A stretch of DNA of 64,000 nt from an uncultured Tenacibaculum sp. (GTDB lineage Bacteria; Bacteroidota; Bacteroidia; Flavobacteriales; Flavobacteriaceae). Positions within the stretch are counted from its first letter, which is position 1. Each line of letters opens with the position of its first letter. A program made the translations under genes and the position numbers. Location: assembly GCF_947495995.1 (NCBI RefSeq), contig NZ_CANMAX010000012.1, positions 1-64,000 on the forward strand, in the 5' to 3' direction. Below the pieces are notes generated by a model. It had not been told where the DNA came from. It saw only the letters and a program-made list of their open reading frames with translations, and searched no databases. Shown here piece by piece: positions 51,068 through 60,724 of the stretch.

Positions 51068-51433
51068 ATGAATAAGCTTTGCTACACATTACTTTTTTTA
51101 GTTCTTTTTATCTCTTGTTCTAGTGACTCAGATGATAATAACAATGTAAACGATCCTATTCTTGGTACTTGGAATTTATTTTCTTCTGGAGGTAGCGAAG
51201 TAACAGATTGTGAAAAACAATCTACAATCACTTTTGCATCAAACAAAACTACTTCTTCTGAAACCTTTCAAGATTTGGCAGGAAACTGTATTTCTCTTAC
51301 AGGAAATGATACTTGGGAAAATAAAGGAGATAATGTATATAGTTTCAACAACCTAGAATCTCAAATTGAGTTTTCTAATGATAATATGACTTTCAGAATT
51401 GTTAGTGGTAACATTGTTTATCAGAAACAATAA
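51068..51433 (+). CDS. Lipocalin-like lipoprotein (paralogue 2)
   Basis: 121 residues: lipobox FISC (Cys17), short Ser/Asp/Asn linker, then NDPILGTWNLF, cysteines in CEKQSTITF and GNCISL, GDNVYSF and a terminal YQKQ. It aligns in order with its two neighbours, so all arose by tandem duplication. It starts 18 bp after the first paralogue, which makes co-transcription likely, and is followed by a terminator. Ligand and function unknown. Confidence 0.82.
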   Translation: MNKLCYTLLFLVLFISCSSDSDDNNNVNDPILGTWNLFSSGGSEVTDCEKQSTITFASNKTTSSETFQDLAGNCISLTGNDTWENKGDNVYSFNNLESQIEFSNDNMTFRIVSGNIVYQKQ

Positions 51434-51454
51434 AATAATATTTAAGAAACAAAA

Positions 51455-51485
51455 AAGGGAACATTTTAAAATGTTCCCTTTTTTT
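51455..51485 (+). terminator. Rho-independent terminator
   Basis: Perfect palindrome AAGGGAACATTTT / AAAATGTTCCCTT (51455-51480), followed by a T run. It ends the first two lipocalin-like genes. Confidence 0.88.
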
Positions 51486-51534
51486 ATTGTTTATGTATAT
51501 CTATTTTCGCCCAAATTTTAAAAACTAAATTACT

Positions 51535-51921
51535 ATGAGAAAAGTTATATCAATACTATCAATATTTCTAGTTTTAATATCATGCTCTGATAATACAACT
51601 GATATGTTAGATCCAATAATTGGAAAATGGGTATTAGTAAAAAGTATTGAAGATAATGTAGATGTAACGAATGATTGTTTAAAAAGATCACACATTAATT
51701 TCACCGAAGATTTTTTTATTAACGGTGAAGTTTTCATACAACAAAACAATCAATGTACTTCTGATGACGGTTTATATTCTGGTAGATGGTTAAAAAATGA
51801 ATCCGGAAGTTATAATTTAACAATAGGAGCTACTATTTTTTTAGGAATTCAGATCACAGACAATACAATAGAATTTGTTGAGGATTCTGGCGCTATAAAA
51901 ACAACCTATAAAAAACAGTAA
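51535..51921 (+). CDS. Lipocalin-like lipoprotein (paralogue 3)
   Basis: 128 residues: lipobox LISC (Cys17), then LDPIIGKWVLV, cysteines in CLKRSHINF and NQCTSDDG, GRWLKNESGSYNL and terminal TYKKQ. Same family as the two preceding genes but most divergent and with its own transcription unit between two terminators. Function unknown. Confidence 0.8.
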   Translation: MRKVISILSIFLVLISCSDNTTDMLDPIIGKWVLVKSIEDNVDVTNDCLKRSHINFTEDFFINGEVFIQQNNQCTSDDGLYSGRWLKNESGSYNLTIGATIFLGIQITDNTIEFVEDSGAIKTTYKKQ

Positions 51922-51930
51922 TTACAAATA

Positions 51931-51959
51931 AAAAAGAGCACTAAAAAGTGCTCTTTTTT
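51931..51959. terminator. Bidirectional terminator
   Basis: Stem AAAAAGAGCACT / AGTGCTCTTTTT between the third lipocalin-like gene and the converging recR gene. Confidence 0.8.
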
Positions 51960-52575
51960 ATTGCTTTAAACTATTTTCAAACGGAATTCTATTCAATATA
52001 CTTCGACCAAGTGTAACCTCATCAGCATATTCTAATTCATCTCCAACAGAAATACCTCGTGCTATTGTAGATGTTGTTATTCCGTATTCTTGTATCTGTT
52101 TATAAATATAAAAGTTCGTTGTATCTCCTTCCATAGTAGAACTCAAAGCGAAAATCAATTCTTTTATCTCTCCGCTTTTAACTTTATTCACTAAAGACTC
52201 TATATTCAAATTCTGTGGCCCTACTCCTTCAATTGGGGAAATTTTCCCACCTAGAACATGATACAAGCCTCTAAACTGACCTGTATTTTCAATAGCCATC
52301 ACATCTCTAATATCTTCAACTACACAAACAACCTCTTCTTTACGATTCGGATTACTACAGATATGACATAATTCTGTATCAGAAATATTATGGCATTTTT
52401 TGCACTCTTTAACTTCAGTTCTAAGCTGAGTTAACGCATTGGTTAAATACTTTGTATTATCAGAAGGTTGTTTTAATAAATGTAATACCAAACGTAAAGC
52501 AGTACGTTTTCCAATACCAGGTAATCTGCTAACTTCATTAACAGCATTTTCAAGAAGTTTAGATGAAAAATCCAT
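51958..52575 (-). CDS. recR: Recombination mediator protein RecR
   Basis: 205 residues, usual length. N-terminal HhH region ([17 protein letters not shown]), zinc finger of four cysteines ([16 protein letters not shown]), a Toprim domain ([28 protein letters not shown]) and the C-terminal Walker-B-like [17 protein letters not shown]. It helps RecFOR load RecA at single-strand gaps. Its 5' region overlaps the divergent pepD upstream region. Confidence 0.97.
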   Translation of the reverse strand: MDFSSKLLENAVNEVSRLPGIGKRTALRLVLHLLKQPSDNTKYLTNALTQLRTEVKECKKCHNISDTELCHICSNPNRKEEVVCVVEDIRDVMAIENTGQFRGLYHVLGGKISPIEGVGPQNLNIESLVNKVKSGEIKELIFALSSTMEGDTTNFYIYKQIQEYGITTSTIARGISVGDELEYADEVTLGRSILNRIPFENSLKQ

Positions 52576-52667
52576 ATTGCGAAATTACAACAATATAAAG
52601 GAAAGACATAGTATAAAAACAAATCATCTAAATACTACAATCTCTTCTATAGAACTCTTAAAAAATG

Positions 52668-52675
52668 TACCTTTG
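52668..52675 (+). promoter_or_regulatory. -7 promoter element for pepD
   Basis: TACCTTTG, an exact TAnnTTTG match 24 bp before the ATG at 52700. It supports the short start of pepD. Confidence 0.6.
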
Positions 52676-52699
52676 AACTATCAAACAAAACTAAAAGGA

Positions 52700-54163
52700 A
52701 TGAGTGTAGAAATAAGAAATATTGAGCCAAAAGTTGTGTGGAATCACTTTGCAGATTTAAATGCAGTTCCTCGTCCTTCTAAAAAAGAAGAGCGTGTAAT
52801 ACAATTTATGGTTGATTTTGGTAAAAAATTAAACCTAGAAACTTTTGTAGATAAAGTTGGTAACGTAATTATACGAAAGCCAGCTACTGCTGGTATGGAA
52901 GATAGAAAAACCATAGTAATGCAAAGCCATTTAGATATGGTTCACCAAAAAAATGCAGATACTAATTTTGATTTTGATACTGAAGGAATTAAAATGTTTA
53001 TTGATGGTGACTGGGTTAAAGCCGAAGGAACAACTTTAGGAGCAGACAACGGATTAGGAGTTGCTTCTATTATGGCTGTTTTATCTTCTAACGATATTCC
53101 TCATCCTGCAATCGAAGCTTTATTTACTATTGATGAAGAAACTGGAATGACTGGAGCAATGGGACTTGAAGGTGGTATTTTAACTGGTGATATTTTATTA
53201 AACCTAGATACTGAAGAAGATGATGAAATAGGAATTGGTTGTGCTGGTGGTGTAGATATTACTGCAACAAGAACTTATGAATCTGAAAACACTCCAGAGA
53301 ATACAGTTGCTTTCGAGCTTTCTGTTACAGGTTTAAATGGTGGTCATTCAGGAATGGATATTCATAAAGGTTTAGGAAACGCTAATAAAATAATGAACCG
53401 TTTATTATTTGATGGTTTTACAAATTATGGTTTACGTATTTCTGAAATCAATGGAGGAAGTTTACGTAATGCTATTCCAAGAGAAAGTTTTGCTACTGTT
53501 GTTATTGACAGTGTTTCTAAAGAACCTTTCTTATTTGAACTGAATCAATTAATTAATGAAATAAAAGCTGAGTTTGCTTCTTTGGAAGAAAACTTAACTA
53601 TTGAACTTAAAGAAGTAGATACTCCTGAAACTGTAATGGATTTAGGTGTTCAAATCGGATTAATTAAATCTATTTACGGAGCTTTAAACGGTGTTTACCG
53701 TATGAGTCCGGATATTGAAGATTTAGTAGAAACATCTAACAATGTTGCAAGAGTAATTGTAAAAGATGGAGCTATTAAAATAGGTTGTTTAACTCGTTCT
53801 TCTTCTGAAACTAATAAATGGGATTTAGCAAATTCTTTACGTTCTGTTTTTGAATTGGCTGGATTTGAAGTAGAGTTTTCTGGTTCTTATCCTGGTTGGT
53901 TACCAAATATGAATTCTGATATATTAACTGTATTAAAGAATTTATATGTAGAAATGAATAATGCTGAACCACACGTTGCTGCTTGCCATGCGGGATTAGA
54001 ATGTGGAATTTTAGGCCAAAATTACCCAAAAATGGACATGATTTCATTTGGTCCAAATATTAGAGGTGCGCACTCTCCTGATGAAAGAGCACAAATTTCT
54101 TCAATGCAAAAATTCTGGAAATTCTTATTGGAGATTTTAAAAAATATTCCAAGTAAAAATTAA
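52700..54163 (+). CDS. pepD: Aminoacyl-histidine (cytosol non-specific) dipeptidase
   Basis: 487 residues from ATG 52700, typical of PepD. A far upstream in-frame start at 52439 would run through recR on the other strand and bypass the promoter, so it is rejected. M20 metal-site motifs: MQSHLDMVHQK, TLGADNGLGVA, TIDEETGMTGAMGLEG, NLDTEEDDEI, and a late CHAGLECGIL with FGPNIRGAHSPDERA. A two-zinc dipeptidase of broad specificity, cytoplasmic. Followed by a terminator. Confidence 0.95.
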   Translation: MSVEIRNIEPKVVWNHFADLNAVPRPSKKEERVIQFMVDFGKKLNLETFVDKVGNVIIRKPATAGMEDRKTIVMQSHLDMVHQKNADTNFDFDTEGIKMFIDGDWVKAEGTTLGADNGLGVASIMAVLSSNDIPHPAIEALFTIDEETGMTGAMGLEGGILTGDILLNLDTEEDDEIGIGCAGGVDITATRTYESENTPENTVAFELSVTGLNGGHSGMDIHKGLGNANKIMNRLLFDGFTNYGLRISEINGGSLRNAIPRESFATVVIDSVSKEPFLFELNQLINEIKAEFASLEENLTIELKEVDTPETVMDLGVQIGLIKSIYGALNGVYRMSPDIEDLVETSNNVARVIVKDGAIKIGCLTRSSSETNKWDLANSLRSVFELAGFEVEFSGSYPGWLPNMNSDILTVLKNLYVEMNNAEPHVAACHAGLECGILGQNYPKMDMISFGPNIRGAHSPDERAQISSMQKFWKFLLEILKNIPSKN

Positions 54164-54180
54164 TAGTATACTATATTTTC

Positions 54181-54217
54181 AAAACACGGTTATTTTTAAG
54201 AAATAACTGTGTTTTTT
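54181..54217 (+). terminator. Rho-independent terminator
   Basis: Stem AAAACACGGTTATTT (54181-54195) / AAATAACTGTGTTTT (54201-54215), one G-U pair, T run. It ends pepD. Confidence 0.85.
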
Positions 54218-54371
54218 GTTTTATCTCTCTTCAACTTCACTCCTATTCTATCTTAAAACTTAACATTAATTCTCATTTTCTTAAAACAAAATTGCAAAAT
54301 AGGTTCTTTTCATTTTTTAATATGCAGTAATTTTTAAATTGCATTTCGATTAACCATGCTAAAACTATGAA

Positions 54372-55064
54372 ATGAAGAAGTTAAACATCTTCTTTCTGAA
54401 TCTATTCATTATTCAAAGCTTATTAAGTCAAGAACAAAAGCCTGAACAACAACTTTATTCTTTTCTTGATAATACTATAAATAATGTAAATACTAAATTA
54501 AGCTATGGTGATGTTTACAAAGAGAAATACATAAAAAAAACTAAGAATAATCATAATTTTTTTGACTCAAGTACTTTCAAAAAAGGAAGCATTATTTATA
54601 GAAATGAAGTTTTTTATGATGTTTTATTAAAATACGAAATTGTTGATGATTATGTTATAATTAAACTATCTAATTTAAAACAAAATCTGTCTATCATTCC
54701 TGGAAAAAGATTTGTTGAAAGTTTTCAAATTGATACAATTTCATTTATAAACACTAAACAACATGGTTTTCTTGAAGTAATAAATTCTAACAAACACTTT
54801 TCTATTTTTAGAAAACACACTAAAGTAAGAAAAGATAATAATGATAATAGATTTATTCATCATACATTCAAAAAGAAAAAAGATCTCTACTACATTCTCT
54901 TAAAAGAGCAAGCATATATTCCTGTAAAATCTAAACGAGATTTTATTAAAATTTACCCCACCCAAAAAAAAGTAATTTCTAAGTTCTACAAAACGAACAA
55001 GAATTTACTTAAACAAAATTTTAAAGAATTTTTAATAAAACTCATGATTACAATACATGAATAA
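54372..55064 (+). CDS. Exported hypothetical protein at the head of a TonB-receptor operon
   Basis: 230 residues: signal peptide ending near SLLSQ (residue 19), then a basic soluble domain (YRNEVFYDVLLKYEIVDDYVIIKLSNLKQ and similar beta strands) and a Lys-rich C-terminus. Family not recognised. The stop overlaps the start of the TonB receptor by one base, so it is translationally coupled and probably works with the receptor. Confidence 0.7.
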   Translation: MKKLNIFFLNLFIIQSLLSQEQKPEQQLYSFLDNTINNVNTKLSYGDVYKEKYIKKTKNNHNFFDSSTFKKGSIIYRNEVFYDVLLKYEIVDDYVIIKLSNLKQNLSIIPGKRFVESFQIDTISFINTKQHGFLEVINSNKHFSIFRKHTKVRKDNNDNRFIHHTFKKKKDLYYILLKEQAYIPVKSKRDFIKIYPTQKKVISKFYKTNKNLLKQNFKEFLIKLMITIHE

Positions 55065-57790
55065 TGAAAAGAAAGCTGCTATTAATATGTATTAGTCTCT
55101 TTTTTTACACATCCTATTCACAAGAAAATGAAGAAAAAATTACTTTAAAAGCCGTTAATCTAACACAAATAGAAGTATTACAGCTAATTGAAGAAAACTC
55201 CAATTATCAGTTTTATTTCCTAGAAGAATGGTTTTCTAAAAAGACGTTTTCAATTTCTTATGAAGATGTAAAAATTGAGAAAATTTTAGATGAAATCTTT
55301 GAATCAAGTACGATCAATTATTTCATCATGGAAGGATCTAAAATTATTTTAACTAAAGGAAATTTAATCAAAAGAAGTATTTACGAAAATATAGATCGTA
55401 ATACTCAAACAGATGCTCCTATTTTTGTTAACTCTTCTTCTGATTTTAAAAACGAGTATATTAAAATTGGGAAAGAAACTGATTTCAAAAAAGATCGGTA
55501 TACATTATCTGGTACAGTTACCAATGATAAAACGGGGAAACCTATTGAAGGAGTTACCGTAATTTCTTCTAATAAAAACAACTATACTACAACCGATAAA
55601 AATGGAAAATTCCAACTAACATTACCATATGGTAAAAATGAGATAGAAACTATTTTTAGTGGATTTGAAGGTGAATTTCAAAAACTAATTATATACAATA
55701 ACGGTACTTTAAACCTATCTATTAGTGAAAGTTCTGAACAATTAGATGAAGTTATTATTAATGCTAATAAAACCCAAAACGTTAGGCAAACCATAGCTGG
55801 TATCAGTAGTATTAAAGCTAAGGATATTAAAACGATTCCTACAATTTTAGGAGAGCGAGATATTTTAAAAGTTGCGATTACTTTACCTTCAATTAAATCT
55901 GCCGGAGAAGGATCGGAAGGTGTAAACGTTAGAGGAGGAAAAGTAGATCAAAATTTATTTTTATTAGACAATGGTGTAATTTATAATCCTACACATTTCT
56001 TAGGATTATTCTCGGCAATTAATCCGTTCACCACAAAAGATTTAAAAGCCTATGCTGGAAATATTCCAGCAGAATATGGAGGAAGATTATCGTCTGTATT
56101 TGATATAAAAACAAACGATCCAAATACAAAAAAACTCAGCGGAGAAGCATCTATTGGTCCGGTTACTGGAAATGTTAACCTTGACATTCCTATTATCAAC
56201 AATACATCTGGACTTATTTTAGGTGGTAGAAGTACATATTCGGGTTGGATTTTAGATTTAGTTGATAATAAAGATATTCAAAATAGTAGTGTTTCCTTTT
56301 TTGATGTTATTGGTAAATACAAGCATAAAATCAATGAAAACAACAATATAAAAATCACTGGATATCACAGTAAAGATCAATATCAAATTGCATCTGATAC
56401 CATTAATGAGTATGGAAATACTCTTGTAACTTTAAATTGGAATCATAAATTCAATTCTAAAAATACTGGAGATTTAACGCTTTCTAACAGCAACTATACG
56501 TTTAATATTGATTATGAAGGTGGAGATACAAATAAAGGTTTCAATTTAAAATATCGAATTAATGAAACCGATTTAAAATTTTTGATGAAGTATAATTATT
56601 CTACTACTCATAAATTTAAATACGGATTAGAATCTAAATTATACAGTATCAATCCAGGTTCAATAATTCCTAACGGAGAAAATTCGGAAATAATTCCACT
56701 AAATATTCCGCAAGAAAAAGCTTTAGAAAACAGCTTATTTGTTTTAGATGAAATTAAAGTGAATAAGAAACTAAATTTTAATCTCGGTTTACGTTTAAAT
56801 CAATTTTTAGCTTTAGGACCTTCTTCAGAAAGAATTTATGAAAATGGAGTTCCGAAAAATGAGTCAACGCTTCTAAACACAGTTAATCATGATAACAATG
56901 CTATTTATAAAACTTATCATAATTTAAGTTATAGAATTTCAGGAAGATATTCTTTCGACGATAGTTTTTCAGTAAAAGCTGGTTACAATAAGTCTTTTCA
57001 ATACATACATCGATTAAATAATAATACTACAGCTACTCCAATAGATACTTGGCGACTTTCAGATGCTAATATTAAACCTCAAGAAGGTTCTCAATTATCT
57101 TTAGGATTTTTCAAAAATCTTGAAGAGGATACTTACGAATTCAGTTTAGAAGGATATTTTAAAGAGTATAACAACTTACTCGATTATAAAATTGGCGCTA
57201 ATTTATTATTGAACGAAAATATTGAAACTGAAATTATTCAAGGAAAAGGTAAATCTTATGGTGTAGAATTTTTATTTAGAAAAAATAGTGGTCGTTTAAA
57301 TGGTTGGCTTGGTTACAGTTATTCTAGATCACTTATTCAACTTGATAGTGAATTTGATGAAGAAAGAGTTAACAATGGTGTTTTCTTTCCTACCAACTAC
57401 GATATTCCTCACGATTTAAATGCAGTTTTAAATTACAAGTTTACGAAAAGGTATAGTTTATCGGTAAACTTCACTTATCAAACAGGAAAACCAATTACGT
57501 ATCCTACTGGAAAATATATCATAGATGATATTGAATTTTTAACATACAGCAATCGAAATCAGTTCAGAATTCCTGATTATTATAGAATGGATGTTGGAAT
57601 AAACATTGAAGGAAATCATAAAATAAAGAAATTCGCTCATAGCTTTTGGAACATATCTATATATAATGTTTTAGGAAGGAACAACCCTTATTCTGTTTTC
57701 TTTGAATCTGTTAATGGAAATGTACAGAGTTATCAAAATTCAATTTTCTCTGTTCCAATCCCTACAATTACTTACAACTTTAAATTTTAA
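55064..57790 (+). CDS. TonB-dependent outer-membrane receptor with STN and CarboxypepD-like domains
   Basis: 908 residues: signal peptide, STN-like domain (about 25-105, EKITLKAVNLTQIEVLQLI ... KIEKILDEIFE), a CarboxypepD_reg-like domain (about 145-230, LSGTVTNDKTGKPIEGVTVIS), a plug (about 230-340, GVNVRGGKVDQNLFLLDNGVIYNP), and a beta-barrel. The STN domain is typical of receptors that signal to anti-sigma factors, but no sigma/anti-sigma gene is next to it. It is followed by a DUF4249 lipoprotein (3 bp), the usual partner. Confidence 0.92.
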   Translation: MKRKLLLICISLFFYTSYSQENEEKITLKAVNLTQIEVLQLIEENSNYQFYFLEEWFSKKTFSISYEDVKIEKILDEIFESSTINYFIMEGSKIILTKGNLIKRSIYENIDRNTQTDAPIFVNSSSDFKNEYIKIGKETDFKKDRYTLSGTVTNDKTGKPIEGVTVISSNKNNYTTTDKNGKFQLTLPYGKNEIETIFSGFEGEFQKLIIYNNGTLNLSISESSEQLDEVIINANKTQNVRQTIAGISSIKAKDIKTIPTILGERDILKVAITLPSIKSAGEGSEGVNVRGGKVDQNLFLLDNGVIYNPTHFLGLFSAINPFTTKDLKAYAGNIPAEYGGRLSSVFDIKTNDPNTKKLSGEASIGPVTGNVNLDIPIINNTSGLILGGRSTYSGWILDLVDNKDIQNSSVSFFDVIGKYKHKINENNNIKITGYHSKDQYQIASDTINEYGNTLVTLNWNHKFNSKNTGDLTLSNSNYTFNIDYEGGDTNKGFNLKYRINETDLKFLMKYNYSTTHKFKYGLESKLYSINPGSIIPNGENSEIIPLNIPQEKALENSLFVLDEIKVNKKLNFNLGLRLNQFLALGPSSERIYENGVPKNESTLLNTVNHDNNAIYKTYHNLSYRISGRYSFDDSFSVKAGYNKSFQYIHRLNNNTTATPIDTWRLSDANIKPQEGSQLSLGFFKNLEEDTYEFSLEGYFKEYNNLLDYKIGANLLLNENIETEIIQGKGKSYGVEFLFRKNSGRLNGWLGYSYSRSLIQLDSEFDEERVNNGVFFPTNYDIPHDLNAVLNYKFTKRYSLSVNFTYQTGKPITYPTGKYIIDDIEFLTYSNRNQFRIPDYYRMDVGINIEGNHKIKKFAHSFWNISIYNVLGRNNPYSVFFESVNGNVQSYQNSIFSVPIPTITYNFKF

Positions 57791-57793
57791 AAA

Positions 57794-59005
57794 ATGAAAA
57801 AGCATCAAAACTACTTTTACTTTTTAATATTTATACTTCTTATTATTAGTTGTACTCAACCTATAGAAATTGATAATGTTACGTTTGAAGAAAATATTGT
57901 TGTTAAAGCAATTTTAACTAACGAGATAAAGAATCATAGTATAACTCTTTCTAAAACTGTACAAATAGACGCTACTGAAAATAATCCTCTTGAAAATGCC
58001 ACTGTATTTATTACAGATGATTCTGGTATTTCCTACAATTTTGAAGAAAGTGAACCTGGAGAATATATTTCAATCACGCAATTTGCTGCAATTGCTTCTA
58101 AAAAATACACGTTACATATAGAAACTGCACAAGGAACTAAATACCTATCAACTCCGGAAGAATTACCTAGCTCTTCTGAAATTGACAATCTTGATTTTGA
58201 TATTGAACTGAATGATAATGGTGAAGAAGTTGTTGTTTTTAAAGTAAATAGTATTCTTAATAATAACAATGCAAATTACTATAGATACACTTATGATGAA
58301 ACTTATAAGTTAAAAGCTATTTATTGGAGTCCGAAAAAAATCAGAGTAATATCTGAAAACCCTTTTTTATTTACGACTACAATTAAAGATCCTAATGTAG
58401 ATGGTGTGGGTTTTTGTTACGGAAATCAAAAGACTAAAAAGATTATGATTACAGAAACAAAAACATTGTCTGAAGATCGAGTTATTGCTTTTCCTATCAG
58501 AACAATTCCTTTAGATAGTTATATTATTGGTATACGATACAGCATTGAAATAAATCAATATGTTCTAAATAAAAACGCTTACGACTATTATGAATTATTG
58601 AGTAAATTTTCTGATCCTGACGAGATTTTCTCTCAAGTTCAGTTAGGAAATATACCGAGTAACATTCGTGCAGAAGTAAATCCATCAAATAACAAAGTTT
58701 CTGGTTTTTTTGAAGTTTCTACTGTATATACAGAACGTTTTTATGTAAATCGAGAAGACATTACAGATACTAATTTCACAAATTATGTTACTTCGAGTTC
58801 TTGTTTAGATCAACCTAATCCTCTTGTGGAAGATAGATTTGGACGCTCACCTTTGTTAGACCTATTAAATAACGGATACATTTTTTATATCGATAGTCCT
58901 ACAAATCCACTTGATGTTACTCGTCCATATGTTTTAATTGGAAAATCATGTGGCGACTGCTCCTTTTTTGGCCAACCTGTAGCTCCAAGTTTCTGGATAG
59001 ATTAA
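57794..59005 (+). CDS. DUF4249-family lipoprotein
   Basis: 403 residues: lipoprotein signal (LLIISC, Cys20), strand-rich domain beginning NIVVKAILTNEIKNHSITLSKT, and the typical DUF4249 C-terminal end GKSCGDCSFFGQPVAPSFW. Family members are outer-membrane lipoproteins paired with TonB receptors, presumably as a substrate-binding lid. It follows the receptor by 3 bp. Confidence 0.9.
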   Translation: MKKHQNYFYFLIFILLIISCTQPIEIDNVTFEENIVVKAILTNEIKNHSITLSKTVQIDATENNPLENATVFITDDSGISYNFEESEPGEYISITQFAAIASKKYTLHIETAQGTKYLSTPEELPSSSEIDNLDFDIELNDNGEEVVVFKVNSILNNNNANYYRYTYDETYKLKAIYWSPKKIRVISENPFLFTTTIKDPNVDGVGFCYGNQKTKKIMITETKTLSEDRVIAFPIRTIPLDSYIIGIRYSIEINQYVLNKNAYDYYELLSKFSDPDEIFSQVQLGNIPSNIRAEVNPSNNKVSGFFEVSTVYTERFYVNREDITDTNFTNYVTSSSCLDQPNPLVEDRFGRSPLLDLLNNGYIFYIDSPTNPLDVTRPYVLIGKSCGDCSFFGQPVAPSFWID

Positions 59006-59018
59006 AACATCATTAACT

Positions 59019-60668
59019 ATGAAAAATTTTACTTGCTTAATATTCTTTATCTGTTCAACTCTTTTTTCTCAATCGAAATCTAATCTTACTAAAGAATCAT
59101 ATAAATTCCCTCAAGAACGTATCGCTGTTCATTATAACAATGAGTTATTAGTTACCGGTGAAAAGTTATATTACAAAATTTATTGTTTTGATCAGAACAA
59201 GCAATTTTCAAACTACAGTAAAATCGCCTACATAGAATTACGCTCTTCGGAAAATAAAACAATTACAAAACATAAAGTTTCTTTAGACTCAGGAACTGGT
59301 TATGGCGATTTCTTTATCAATGCTAAAGTAAAAACAGGAGCTTATAAATTAATTTGCTATACCAAATGGATGAAAAATTATGGCAATTATTTCGAAAACA
59401 CAGTTTTTATTGTAAATCCGTTTGCAGACAAAATAACCACTAAATCAAATATCGAAATTATTCCTGAAATAAGAGATAACTTCAATTTAAACAATAAGAT
59501 TTCTACTAATAAAAGAAATTATAGCAAAAGAGAGAAAGTTAGTTTAAGTCTAAACAAAATTGATTTCTTAGCATCAAGTAATCTTTCTATTTCAGTTAAA
59601 AAACAAGAGAACTTTAAACTTCCTTTCTCTAATACAGAAATGTCTAAACTCAATGTTAATCCAAATTCTAACCTTATTTTTCTACCAGAATTAAGAGGTA
59701 ATATTTTAAAAGGAAGAATAGAAAGTGTAAAAAACAAAACTGTTGCTAATAAACCCATTTCGCTTTCAATCAATCATGAGCACTTGCCTTTAATAGCTAC
59801 AACAAATAATGTTGGAGAGTTTTATTTTAATATCCTAAATTTAAACTCAAACAAAGTTTATCTCCAAATTCTAGATACTAATGCTACTGAATACCAAATT
59901 AAGCTTTTACCTGATGAAGATGTTAGAAAAGAAATTAATATTGATACCTCTATTCAACTGACTCAAAACACGATTAATACAATAAAAGCTAGAAGTATTT
60001 ATACTCAAATAGAAAATGCATATTACAAAGTAAAAAAAGATTCTATCCGACCTTTAAAGTATAAAGATTCTTTATTTAGCAGCCGAAAAAACACTTATAT
60101 ATTAGACGATTACAAGAGATTTAAATCTTTAAAAGAAACTTTTGTTGAAATAATTACAAGTGCGAAAATTAGAACAATCGATCAAAAGCAGAGGATCATA
60201 GCTCCATCAGAAGATATAAAAACGACTGGTTTTATAGGAAATATTCCATCCTTACTAATTGTTGACGGTCATATTATACATGATCATGATAGTTTTATGA
60301 ATTTTGATTGTAGTAAAATCAATACCATTGCTGTAGTTAATGATAAATATTGCTATGGTAATTCTATTTATCAAGGCATCACTTTCATTGATACTTTTAA
60401 GAAAGATTATACACCTATTTCTAGTGCTGTAAAAGAATTTAAAGTAATACAGGTACAACCGAAAAAAGAATATTTCTTTGAGAATTATACTACTTCTAAG
60501 AAAAGAATTCCAGATTATAGAACACAACTTTACTGGAACCCAAATGTTAGTGAAAAAGAAATAGATTTCTACACATCTGATGTAACTGGAAATTACGAAG
60601 TAATTGTAAAAGGGTATACAAAAAAAGGGAAACCAATTATTTTTAACACTATTTTCTCAGTTCAATAA
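59019..60668 (+). CDS. Exported MG2/TonB-plug-like protein
   Basis: 549 residues: signal peptide (MKNFTCLIFFICSTLFSQ), then YKFPQERIAVHYNNELLVTGEKLYYKIYCFDQ, which resembles the macroglobulin MG2 domain found in Bacteroidota receptors, a middle Ig-like domain (about 230-300), and a C-terminal region with SLLIVDGHIIHDHDSFMNFDCSKINTIAVVND, reminiscent of a degenerate TonB-plug. It is a likely accessory to the upstream receptor/DUF4249 pair (14-bp gap). Exact function unknown. Confidence 0.75.
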   Translation: MKNFTCLIFFICSTLFSQSKSNLTKESYKFPQERIAVHYNNELLVTGEKLYYKIYCFDQNKQFSNYSKIAYIELRSSENKTITKHKVSLDSGTGYGDFFINAKVKTGAYKLICYTKWMKNYGNYFENTVFIVNPFADKITTKSNIEIIPEIRDNFNLNNKISTNKRNYSKREKVSLSLNKIDFLASSNLSISVKKQENFKLPFSNTEMSKLNVNPNSNLIFLPELRGNILKGRIESVKNKTVANKPISLSINHEHLPLIATTNNVGEFYFNILNLNSNKVYLQILDTNATEYQIKLLPDEDVRKEINIDTSIQLTQNTINTIKARSIYTQIENAYYKVKKDSIRPLKYKDSLFSSRKNTYILDDYKRFKSLKETFVEIITSAKIRTIDQKQRIIAPSEDIKTTGFIGNIPSLLIVDGHIIHDHDSFMNFDCSKINTIAVVNDKYCYGNSIYQGITFIDTFKKDYTPISSAVKEFKVIQVQPKKEYFFENYTTSKKRIPDYRTQLYWNPNVSEKEIDFYTSDVTGNYEVIVKGYTKKGKPIIFNTIFSVQ

Positions 60669-60724
60669 TCGAACAAGATCTACTTATCCATGTTCGTTTA
60701 TGCTTTTTTGTTTACTTTTAAGCA

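Noticed and set aside
52439-52699. N-terminal extension of pepD
   Set aside because: It is antisense to recR, lies upstream of a matching -7 promoter, and M20 dipeptidases start at the MSVEIRN-type N-terminus.
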